Assembly (NCBI GenBank): GCA_026874595.1
Contig: CM049316.1
Span: 13,944,839-14,008,838 of the forward strand
Direction of reading: 5' to 3'
Origin: Sipunculus nudus
Taxonomy: Eukaryota; Annelida; Sipuncula; Golfingiida; Sipunculidae
DNA length: 64,000 nucleotides
Part shown: in pieces, positions 44,546-55,540 of the stretch
Numbering within the stretch: position 1 is the stretch's first letter
Layout: each line of letters starts with the position of its first letter
Notes under the pieces: model-generated
Seen by the model: the letters and a program-made list of their open reading frames with translations, nothing else
Database searches by the model: none
Told to the model about the DNA's origin: nothing
Program-made: the position numbers and the translations under genes

Positions 44546-44914
44546 ACCACATAAAGATATGTTATTTATGGTTCAAGCTGAAGTGAGTTACTTTGAAACG
44601 TAACATAAACAATAATGATTGACTCGAACAACCTATAGAGTATAAACAAACAAACGACACCGAACACACGGGTCACCTGGTCGTGTTCATAACGGTCGTT
44701 ATCAGATATATCACGGTTGAAATGTAGAACAAAGGTTTGTGATAAGGATAGACGCGGATAGACCAAGCCAGTTTAGAGTCAGTTCGTTCAAATATTAACT
44801 GCCTTATCATTAACATTCCATTTATACTCCTAAACCTAAAGTAAATGTTTTCTTATTTGGAATCAAACTGGCATTAAGCCAGCTATACACGGTTATGTAA
44901 GATTATTTTGCAAC

Positions 44915-45370
44915 ATGAAATTCGATTACGGTATAGTTATTTATATCAGTATATTAAACCATATTTTATCATATTATATTATTTTATTCCATCATATCAT
45001 ATCGTATAATATCATATTATTTAATATTATTATTTCATATTATAATGCTTTCATTTTATATTACATAATATTGTATCACATCAATTATATCAGTTTTATC
45101 ATATACCATTTTAATATTGAAATATAGAATAATATGTTATATTATAGCGCATCATATTACATAAATATACCATAACATCATAAAACATAACATTACATTC
45201 CTATACATTTTGTTACTACATAATATTATATTATATTACACTTATATTATATAACATTATATTACATTTTATAAAAATATACTCTTTTATGTTATGTTAT
45301 ATTATATTTTTACATCATATTTTATCATTTAACATTTTCACTTATCATTTCACTTTAATATTTTTATTAT
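44915..45370. repeat. A/T-dominated low-complexity tract
   Basis: Irregular ATATTAT, ATCATAT and TTTATATT words with almost no G. It has no fixed period. Confidence 0.8.
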
Positions 45371-45819
45371 ATAACTTTGTCAAAACTGTTGAAAATAATT
45401 GTTGGTTTCCAACTTTAAGGACACAGCGATAACATAATTTTTACCATTTTTCTATTTAAAAAAAACGAGTTTATTTCTGCGTGAAGTTTGTCCCACAGGT
45501 TAGCATACAGAATAATGTTCGTTTTGAAATTAAAGGATTAAATTTTAAGAGGATTTTTTACCAATCATAGGAAGTTTCTAAATGTAAATCAAACATAAAT
45601 TATACAATTTCTTGATTAGCGAAACAGAATTATGGTATTTTATAAAGATGTTTTCTTTTGTCTATTGATGCATTTATGCAAAAAAGAATTGTCAGGGAAT
45701 TGAGAGGAACAAATTAGAAAAGGAACTTTTTTTCAAATATTTTTAAAGCTATTTTACCATTGCTGGGAATTATTATAAGAAAATATTATGAAAATAAAAA
45801 AGTATTAGATGAAAGTTTT

Positions 45820-46215
45820 TTTAACTGTTAATAACTTAATATGCTTACTTTAAAAGCTAGGCGAAATGTTGTTCACAAACCAATATTATGAAAAGAAAAC
45901 TTATTAGACTAACCATGTTTTTAAATGGTAAATGACATACTATGCTAACATTTCAAATGTATCGGTCTTTGTGTCTCCTGTGTTTCACAAATCAATACTA
46001 TGAAAATAAAACTTACTAGACTAACCATGTTTTTAAATGGTAGATGACATACTGTGCTAACATTTCAATTTTGGCGGTCTTTGTGTCTCCTGTGTTTCAC
46101 AAATCAATATTCTGAAAAGAAAACTTATTAGACTATCCATATTTTTAAATGGTAGATGACATAATATTCTTACTTTTGAAGATGGGCGGTCTTTGTTGAT
46201 CCTGTGGTTCGTAAA
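45820..46215 (-). repeat. 112-bp tandem array covering the exon 1 / intron 1 boundary
   Basis: CCATGTTTTTAAATGG recurs at 45911 and 46023, and as ATCCATATTTTTAAATGG at 46135 (period 112 bp). Each unit includes the block GGCGGTCTTTGT. In the last copy this is coding sequence at the end of exon 1 plus its splice donor. A more diverged copy lies at about 45820-45910. Confidence 0.8.
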
Positions 46216-46852
46216 CGCTGGCTATTTTGTCCATGTCCGCCATGAAGGCGTCTATGGCCGCGTCATCAACGCGTGTCGGCTCCTCTGGCTGTTGTGATGG
46301 GGAGGCTGCACGCCGCATCCCGCGGATCCTGACTTCTGGCTCTGACGTCACGCTGGCCATATCGAATTCTACCTCCGATCCTTCGAGATCCCAGTCCAGA
46401 TCCCTTTCAGCGTCTCTTTCAGGAACATTTTCAGCATTTTTCGTTAACTTTTTGATATCGACTAGTTCTGATTTTACAGAGTCTGACTGGTGCGCCCCCT
46501 GTTGGGCATTACTGTCAGCATAGTGGGCGGTTTCTTGGAGAATTTTTGCTACCCGCTGCCGGGCGAACCCTTCCTCCCCCGGGCCTATTGGACCCTCCCC
46601 CTCGTTCCACACCATTTTATAATAGTCTTGCCCCTTCACGGGGGTGTTAGTAGTTACCTCATCCATTGTGAAATCTACATCAAGATCTAACAAGTCGATC
46701 AGATCATACTGCGTGCCGGCGTCAGCCCCTACTTCTGAGGTCCTCGGTAAACCATAAGTTTTCGGTTTCCTCTCACGTCCTATACTAAGGGAACTGTTAA
46801 ACCGTTCCTGCTGCTGATCTAACCAAGTCTCAAAATTAGGGTCCACATCCAT
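46174..46852 (-). CDS. Unrecognised type II membrane protein, coding exon 1 (cytosolic N-terminus)
   Basis: It starts at ATG 46852 (MDVDPNFETWLDQQQERF) and ends at donor GTAAGA after 46174, in phase 1. It encodes 226 hydrophilic, acidic residues with no signal peptide: an aspartate-rich block (YDLIDLLDLDVDFTMDEV), a DLDWDLEGSEVEFD stretch, a possible basophilic phosphorylation site (RGMRRAAS) and a closing acidic helix (DAAIDAFMADMDKIASVYEP). I do not recognise the family. Its codon use and length argue for a real exon. The phases fit exon 2, giving a 406-residue protein: cytosolic residues 1-285, anchor about 286-308, outside part 309-406. The intergenic region beyond 46853 would hold the promoter. 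Confidence 0.6.
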
Positions 46853-47480
46853 GTGGATAATAGTCCTGTAGGTGACTTGTTTGGCTTCCTGCACTCATGG
46901 CGAACTTTGCAACCTGGCCAGGTGACAAATAAACCATATCGTTATAAGGGAAATGACGGCCACATTACTGGAGTACCAGCGGTGTACACCACGTGTCGCG
47001 TGTGGAGCTGCTCAGATATCGGTGAATTACAAAGTCCGCACAACACGTTCTGTCAAGTATACTCAACACTTAAGTCGGTCGCGTTCACCCCTCCGAGGTC
47101 AACATTGTGATGATAAACCTTCTTCAATTGTATATGGGGACTCGCAACTTTGGCTGAACAAATGAAGGTCGGATAGATTTAGCAGTGTGCACGACTGTTT
47201 AAAGCGTTCCGCTTGCTGAGCACGCCCCCTTTTTTCGTTCGAAGTATCTCGATAGTAACTTATTGTATATATCCTGTTCCTTGTTTGTATTTTGTGTACG
47301 TATATGCGTTTAGATCATGCAACACCTGGTATTTTTCAAAAACACACCCTCACACACACACGGTAGTGACAATTTGATTCATAACAATGTTATTTGAACC
47401 CGTATATTTGTCTGTTGTTTGGTACGATATCAGTTTTGGCCAAAAACCTTATTCATATATACACAAGGGACCAAGTATTA
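46853..47480. other. Putative upstream region of the minus-strand gene
   Basis: This stretch is less AT-rich than its surroundings up to about 47110. No TATA box in a convincing place and no other gene is seen. Confidence 0.35.
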
Positions 47481-48354
47481 TTAGGGCCCCGCTTGACAAG
47501 CGATGCCCTGGAGTGATCACCGTGTAAATCCGTCCTTCCGTCTTTCCGTCCTTCCTTACTTCCGTCCTTCCGTCGGTGACACTTTCTTTCGCATGCGATA
47601 AATCAACAACATACCACGGCTTTCCCGAATTCACAAGGATGATTGGTACATGTGAGGGCTCCAGACAAATTGAATTACAGACCTGTTGGAATTCCAATAT
47701 GGCCGCTACAGAACAATCGCTGATTTTCTTCAGCGCGCGATTACTCAAAAACCACATACTTCAGCTTTCCCAAATTCGCAGAAATGACTGGTACATATGA
47801 GGACTCAGACCTATTGATTCACAGACCTGTCGGAATTCCGATAATGGCAGCCACGGCCCAATCGCTGATTTTCTTTTGTGCATGATATCTCAACAACAAC
47901 CTACTTCAGCTTTCCCATATCCACAGGGATGATTGGTGCCTAGGAGGGCCCGTCCCTATAGAATTTCAAACCCGCAAAAATTCAGTATGGCTGCCAGAGC
48001 ACAATCGGTGAGTTTTTTTTACGCGTCATATCCTTAAGAGAAAATGTTTCATCTTTCAGCGATTCATAGGGGTTATTGGTTCCATTGAGGGCTCCGTCTC
48101 TCTCAATTTTAAGATCCACCAAAAATTTAATATGGCTTCCAGAGCATAATCGGAGATTTTCTTTCATGCAAAAAAGAGACTTCATTTTCTCGTGAAGGAT
48201 GTTTGCCACATAGAGTTCTTGCATCTCCCCTATGCTGAAAAGCTGTGCTACTTCGAACTATCATCTTCCAACACCACTTATGATTCAACAAGTTTCACTA
48301 TACACCTATTCACTCTGCGGGGCCCTCTGAGGACAATCGTCCGATTATATCTAG
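47481..48354 (+). mobile_element. Helentron/pearl-like element, GGGCCCCGC type
   Basis: The left hairpin GGGCCCCGCTTG-A-CAAGCGATGCCC occupies about 47484-47508. The arm returns near the right end as GCGGGGCCCT (about 48317), then a hairpin GGAC-AATC-GTCC (48331-48342) and CTAG (48351-48354) followed by T. A CCGTCCTTCC-rich stretch follows the left end. The core has about four tandem units of about 150 bp, marked by GATTTTCTT and CTTCAGCTTTCCC. Confidence 0.75.
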
Positions 48355-48361
48355 TTATTAC

Positions 48362-48397
48362 AATAATAATAATAATAATAATTATTATTATTATTGT

Positions 48398-48458
<61 letters not shown>
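48362..48458. repeat. (AAT)n/(ATT)n/(AT)n microsatellite
   Basis: A compound tract directly following the Helentron-like element. Confidence 0.9.
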
Positions 48459-51400
48459 TTTATTCATTATAAGCTTGTATAATCAACATGACTATTGTCA
48501 CAATACGCGATACTGTATCAACTTCTCCGCGTTATATGGTAAATGTATCCTCAACTACTATTATATGACACGATTCACTTTGTGTCAAAGGTCATGGCCT
48601 CACGTGAACTTTGCCGGGCAGTCTGTATCAAATGGCATGATGTGAAATCAAAATGCTCTCGTCGACTGTCTGTGCAAGTTAAAATGTATGTAAATACCGG
48701 TTATTGGCTTCTGAAACATGTTCAAGTAAGGAAGTAAGCCTACGGTTTTATGATCTTATCCTAAGTTACGAAGCGAGTGTTGCCGCCACTAAACAACACG
48801 GTGAATTCTCTGACAAAACTGCTCAGAACTGCTGGTTAGGGTTTATGGGCTTTAACATTCAAACCCAACCATGCACTGGGGGTTCTAAATGCATCAGCGG
48901 CGTATGTATAAATGTAGTGAAGATGGTGATAGAGTCCGTGCGAATACATGGGATAAGAATTGTTTGGAGGCAAATTACATGAAAATTAGTGTTTTATGAT
49001 AAAGAATATTTTGTGAGCATTCGCATATATTGAATTGTAAGCAGACGTTTCTTTGAAATGTAAAAAATATTGATTGTGAAGTTCGACATTTTGGACAAAT
49101 AGTCCCGGCCATACCCACAATTCTACAATTGAGACTTTCGGTAATTGCTCGCGATTGCAAACATTTCGTTTGATTTGCGCGAGAACGAATGCGAACTTTT
49201 GTTCATTATTATTCTTCTGCGTTTTTTACTTAGGATCCTATGTATTCATGGATAATAACAAAAGATATAAACGAAACTGGAGTATCAAAGACTGTTCACC
49301 TGTATAAATGCTGCCTTTTGTGGACGACGGTTTTATTTAAATATAATTTTCCTTTCACGAATATCATGGATATGGAAACCTCGTGCATGAACATGGCCAG
49401 TGACATTTGTTCCTCTTATTTGAATATTTGATTCACTATATTTCAAGATTCATTGTGTAATATTCTGTAGTGTACCCTAGCTAATCTTCTCTACATGCTT
49501 ATTATATCTCTTATTGCTAAGAGATAAACACAAAAGTCATGCAGCTATGCAGTAAATAATATTCATCATGTTTACAAGTTCAGAACCACGACCCTTTCAG
49601 AATCAATCGTAGTCGATCAAATCCAGTGTTGTTCCTTCGTATTTTCTATATCCTGTTTGCACCACCTCTTTTTAATTATCGTGTGCACTTTTTGCACACC
49701 TATACCTACTCCGGACTAGAATTTCTGCAAATTTATTTAGAATAATATTCCTGACCCTGGTAAGTAAAGGTGCGCGAAATTATCGATATATCGGTCTATG
49801 CCGATACGGCGATTTGCATATTGGTTATCGCGATTCGTTTTCAAATATAGATATTTTGTCAAACTTGACTGAAACTGATTTATTGTGGTAAAATTAGAGT
49901 CACAAATTTAGAAATGGGAATGGATTAGGATAGGTGAAACGATGAAAGTGAATGTCGCACACATTCATAGGCACACGAGATGTTTTTGTTGTTGTAACTC
50001 TTTGTCCCCATTGAGCGGAGAATAAAAAATTATTAATAATATAACATGAAACGAAAATCCAATACAATATTAAACATGAGATTAGTTGTTCAATATATAA
50101 TCCATGTATACTAAACACACAAAGTGTACAAACGTGTATATGCACAGCATATAAAAATACATTTGCAACCTTCACAAATAAATGCACTATAATGGTTTCA
50201 TAAACACATTTCTGAATAAAAAAAAAATATTCTAATGAATCCCCTGATAAATGGCAACTTTTAATTCAAACAAGTATCATATGTCGTAGAAACTCTATTA
50301 TGTTCTTCACTTTGAAAATCAGTTTAACATACTTATAAAAAAATAAAATGTTTTCCTCATGTGCAGGTCTACCTAGCATATGTGAAAACATATATCGTCA
50401 TTCATAATGTTATTGAAATAAGCACTGACTTTAAAATTAAAAGTACCAGTTATAAAGTCAAAGATTTCATCTCTGTTTGCAGCAGTGTTGTAACAACCAA
50501 GAACGGCATGACTGAAAATTTCCTCTATCATAAATCCACAAAAGGGACAAAGAATCACAGTATCTTTAAAACAATTTATTTTTACTTCATTTTTTCGCTA
50601 CTAAATTGAATAAACCAAGAGAATGAGGAACCTCCTTAGAAGCTTGCCATAGCAATGTCGGATGGAAACATCCGTCTGTAAAATTATTGTTTAGTATAAA
50701 GTCAGTGTCAGTACATACACGATAATAATTATTGCTTGATGACTTGTTGGAAACAAAATATACTTTTATTGTGAAAAAAAAAAAACATTTTTCCTGTAAA
50801 TTTATATAATGTAAATATTGCAATAGACCACCAAATATCACAATATATATATACATGTATTGCAATACGAACATCGAAAGCAATACCCAGTCCGACTGGT
50901 AAGATGCTGTAGGGCATGAAAACACTGGTATCGAGTAAAAGTCCGGCAGATAAGTGCAGAAAACTTCAGTTAGTGATTCAAGCACCACATTTGGTATGTT
51001 TATTCCCGAGGGCCTATCTTTTTCATTAAAAACGTTAACCAACAAAAAATTCCAGATGGTCTCCATTGACCGCTTTGAAATCAGGCTTTATGGTAACAAA
51101 ATATGACTCATTTGTCCATTTTAAATGATTTTTTATAGATTCCTATGATTTAGGGCATGCTGAATCTAATTTCATCTGAATTAAAGCTCGAACATTCCTG
51201 TTTTTACTAGATTTGTTATATTAAAGGTGAATATGTTGAGTTAAAACCACATTTTCATTATACCTTCTATATTTGGCATTCGTGGATTGGATATCATTTA
51301 TTTGTTAATAAGTACATCCTGTCTTAAGTTGAAGCCGTGGATATGGTCCAAAGAAAGTGTTATTCCGCTCTACACTTTGCCGATACACGCCCCCTGACAC

Positions 51401-52266
51401 CACCAAAATACCCCCCCCCCCCCCCTCCCCCGGGTAGATTCACGCCTGGACGCTGTCCCCGCATCAACTCGCCCGTATCGAAACCTCGCCCTTATTTCTC
51501 AGTTTCTCGAAACCGCTCATGGCACTGCCATTTGAAAAACATACTAAATCCTAGATGTCATAGATCTGAACAATGGGTATACCGCTAGTCATTTGAAAGA
51601 ATTCAATTGAATTGAAACTTATTTTTTTTTAAATCTTATTATACATTTTATAACAACAGCAAATCATCTGGTGTGCCATCCGTAGTTTACATAATTTTTT
51701 GCGCCATGTAAATTATAAAGTAACATTCAACAATAGTGACCCTGATACCATGTATACCACAAAACAGTTCAGGTTCTGTCTTTGCATACATGGGCCCTAT
51801 ACACTAAAAGTTGAGTAATAAAGCCTCAATTTGGATAAAAAAAAAATGAAGATCTAACAGAGTACAGTTGGTTTTATTTAAAAAAAGCTATACTTCTAAA
51901 TAACAACTAAATAACAAATACTATACAACTAAAATTAAAGTAACATTTTGTTTATCATTTTAGTAACATATTGAAGTACCTTGAAACTAATAATTCAGCC
52001 TTCCGATTTTTGGTCAGTCTTTTCTCTTCATAGCTCTACATATTGCCCATTTGGATCAGTAGCTGAATATATAATCTTTATCTGTTGTATTCAATCATGA
52101 CCTAAGTCTATGGCAATTAATCCGTCTCCATACTTATTTTGCTGGAATTTTAACCATTTTATTATATTTCATAATCTATTTAATCATGACAAACAGAACA
52201 TGTCCTTAGTCATTGTTCTGACCCTGTAAATGATAATAAGTAATAGAATTGTTACATTGTTAGCAG
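48459..52266. other. Intergenic stretch
   Basis: No gene or element is supported. A C-run occurs at about 51412-51425 and an ATCGATATATCG-rich fragment at about 49780-49850 that may be a transposon remnant. Confidence 0.45.
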
Positions 52267-55200
52267 CAGACATGGGGTGATTACTTGATATATGTTATCG
52301 ATTACGATCACGATTACTTTGAATGTAAACGATCACGATTACAATCACGATTACCAAAATAAGTTCATGTAATCGATTACGATTACGATTACTTTATGAT
52401 TACTTAAAAAAAGTAATCATGATTACAGCCATGATTACAAACCTTTATATTTTCAAAAGATAACACAAGAATTGTTTACTCTAGTCTAACCTTTATTCGA
52501 ATCCATCAAAGAAAAGAAAACTTACACAGTATTCAGATCCAATAGTTAGTCTCATCAAGATATGAGATAGATAAAATAGTCGGAAGAATAACTAGAAATG
52601 ATTTATATAATTTTAAATGCCTGTTGTACTTTAAAAACATAAGTCTTGATTTAATGATTTCGCAAGGCTGGGTCAAAGATATCAACTGCGGGGTGGGACT
52701 GGGTCCGGGCTAATTGCTGGCATTTGCGAAGACAGGGCGGGCTACATGATTAAATGTGGGTTTCTGCGAGCCAAAAACATGGTTGTAGTAACGGTGATCA
52801 CCTTTACCAGAATATAATGCCCATGTCTGTTCATGTTCCTTCGATTAATCCATTTTCTGGAGAGAGTTTACTGTATATAAAACTGTTCAGCTGGTGAAAT
52901 CTTAATTCTCTAATTCTTTAGAGAGATTCGTGTTTGCAGTCCCCACTGGACATGATGTTGTACAAATGGACCTGGCCATAATGTTGTATGTTTAGACTGT
53001 TCAGTACTGTATGCTTATACTTGTGGCCAGTCTCACATATTACATAACATGGCCCAGAAAAGAGGACCAGCATGATTACCTGTGAACTTATATAAGCCAA
53101 GACAGGGGCTGCATCAGGGTTTGTCACCGGCTGGATATAGCTTTACATAACCCACAAAGCCTGAGGTGTTCTCCACATGAATCTGTTAAAGACTAAGGGC
53201 TGGTTTAGAGCACTGCATTGGCAAACAGTATATGCTACACAGAAGCCATGCTTTTTTATATCTATACACCTCCCGGATAAGAACTTTACTCCCTCTGTAG
53301 TTCCATGAAAATCTAATGCTATCTCCATGTACAACGTCCTTTCCCCTTTTCGGCGTATTAGCTTAGCATTACTTAACAAGATTAACCTGACCACTGACCA
53401 TATTTTTGTTAAATACAACATGTGAAATGTTGTCAGCCAATACTGTCCTCCAGCTAGAGCAGTTAGTAGCTACATACTTAATAGAAATGGATCCCTTTAT
53501 CCTTATATTTGTTTTATATTTCAGTATAGATGCATGTTCATGAAAGACATAGGGCTGCGCCTGTTTATTTTTCCCTTTGAAATGTTAAATTTGAGCGTTT
53601 AAGGTATGATAAGATATGATATTTTGTTTTATGCATTTAAGCAATGTAAGCTATTGAACATACAGTTTGTGTGGTCAAGATGTAGTACAAAGGTTTCTGT
53701 TTATAGTTTATATGGACAATTAATCATGACTAGGTTTAAAGTCTTTGCTTATATACTAATGATGTAATTTGCTCAGGAAATAACTGGCAGGTGAATATTT
53801 CCTGGCTTATTTTAACTGCTCATTTTGCAGTACCAGTTACACAAGTAAGTATAGTTAAGAGCTATTATGGTGGTCTTAAATAAAATTATGATAAAACATA
53901 CTCAATATGATAGAAATTAAATTTAAAATGCTGATTTTATTTATTCCTCTCTTATTTCATCTCAGAATGCTCACACCAACAATCTACCTAGCTTCCTTTA
54001 GATACATCTGCTACCCACCTATGATATGATGGCTGTCAGGAGTCACAACAGCTGCATACTTCACTCTTAATGTTTTATAGCTCAGCTGACTTTCAGTCAT
54101 GCTGAGCTATAGCGATCACTCTTTGTCCGTCGTCCGTCTGTCCGTCTGACTGTCTGTCTGTCCGTTAACCAGGCACAAATCGTAACCGCTGGACCTAGAA
54201 TCTTGTAACTTGACATTCTGAGAGGTCGATGAAAAATCTCCTTGGAAACTAGAAATTAGGTCGCTGTTACCAATATCCTTTAAGCTGTATGGCTCCAAAA
54301 TACCCCCCAGAATAATGAAAAATTTGGTACAAAAACTGCAGTATCTGAATAACTACAACACTGATGGTCATGTTTTTTGGCATACATATTGATCATGAGG
54401 TGTTCAATCGGATTCTGCAGACTGGGAGTGCCACCTCTATTTTTTTTAAATTTATACGAATTTTTTTCTCTTTTTTTGAGACCTTTGAAGATGTGGTTAT
54501 CTGTCAACAGGGTACAAATCGTAACAACTGGACCTAGAATCTTCATTCTTGTCATGCAAGGAGGCCCATGAAAAGATTCTGTGGAAACCTGAAATTAGGT
54601 CTCTGTTTCCCATATCCCTCAAGCTATAGGACTCAGAAGTATCCATCAGAATAATGGACAATTTGTTACAAAAGCTGAAGTATCTGAACAACTAATGCAG
54701 AGATCACCATGATTCTTTGCATGGATATTGATTATGGAGTGTTTCATCAGTTTCTGCAGACTGGTGGTGCCACCTATGTTTTATTCAATTTTCGAATTTT
54801 TTTCTCTATTTTTGAGACCTTTAAGGAAGCTGTCATCTGTTAACGTGGCACAAACTGTAACAACTGGACCTAGAATCTTCATTCTTGTCATGTAAGGAGG
54901 CCCATGAAAAGTGTCTGTGGAAACCTGAAATTAGGTCTCTGTTACCCATATCCTTCAAGCTATAGGACTCAGAGTAATGGAAAATTTGATACAAAAGATG
55001 AAGTATCTGAACATCCAATGCAGAGATCACCATGATTCTTTGCATGGATATTGACCATTAAGTGTCTTTATTGGTTTCTGCAGACTGGTGGAGCCACCTG
55101 TATTTTTTTTTTAAGTTTACGAATTTTTTCTCTATTTTTGAGATATATAAATACAGACACAATCTTGGCCTGTTGGTTAATCTGTTTGATGCTTCAGTTG

Positions 55201-55540
55201 AATGGGTATATACTACCATTCAGATGATAAAATTTCCTTTTGCGAATCTCTTCTCAGTCAGCCGAGCGTCATGACTCATGGGTCACTTGTTAGGGTTAAA
55301 CATGAAAGTTAAGCGTTTAAGGCAACATAAACTGTAGCTGTTTAAAATTGGAAAATACAAAAGAAATCAATGTAATCATATCTAATTATCCTGATTACGA
55401 TTACATTGGGAGAGTAATTGGTTACGATTACAATTACTTGCTTTAAAAAATAAATGTAACCGATTACGATTACGATAACCTAAAAAAATATAATCGATTG
55501 TAATTGATTACGCTTACTGATTACGATTACCCCATGTCTG
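52267..55540. mobile_element. Inverted-repeat DNA transposon rich in GATTAC motifs
   Basis: The left end CAGACATGGGGTGATTAC and the right end, whose complement begins CAGACATGGGGTAATCG, share 12 perfect terminal bases. Both ends carry arrays of GATTACGATTAC/GTAATCGATTAC (52300-52440 and 55380-55530). The interior encodes nothing recognisable and hosts a nested Helentron-like element. The terminal CAG recalls hAT elements, but the 8-bp flanks do not match clearly, so the superfamily is open. Confidence 0.6.
54078..55292 (+). mobile_element. Helentron/pearl-like element, AGCTCAGC type, third copy
   Basis: The left hairpin AGCTCAGC...GCTGAGCT (54079-54108, inner TGACT-TTC-AGTCA) is the best preserved of the family. 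A GTCCGTC-rich stretch follows. The right end is CAGCCGAGCGTC, CATGACTCATGGGTC and CACTTGTTA. The core has three units of about 330 bp, each carrying a version of the GGTGGTGCCACC palindrome (about 54422, 54761 and 55085). Confidence 0.7.

Larger units (their letters stand above)
39994..45819. other. Intron 1 of the minus-strand membrane-protein gene
   Basis: It contains a tRNA-like SINE (40838-40947), a CA-rich tract (41641-41771), two ATCGATT-rich repeats, a C-run (43268-43300), a hAT-type MITE (43615-43972), a long A/T-dominated tract (44915-45370) and the left end of the 112-bp tandem array. No further exon is supported. Confidence 0.45.

Noticed and set aside
46227-46690. Plus-strand ORFs opposite exon 1 of the minus-strand gene
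   Set aside because: They are antisense shadows. The minus-strand frame has a start, a splice donor and a phase match; the plus-strand ones have none.
50587-51066. 159-codon minus-strand ORF
   Set aside because: Composition follows AT-rich background, and no motif, splice signal or neighbour supports it.
51337-51588. Proline-rich ORF
   Set aside because: It is driven by a C-run at about 51412; no splice sites or homologous pattern were seen.
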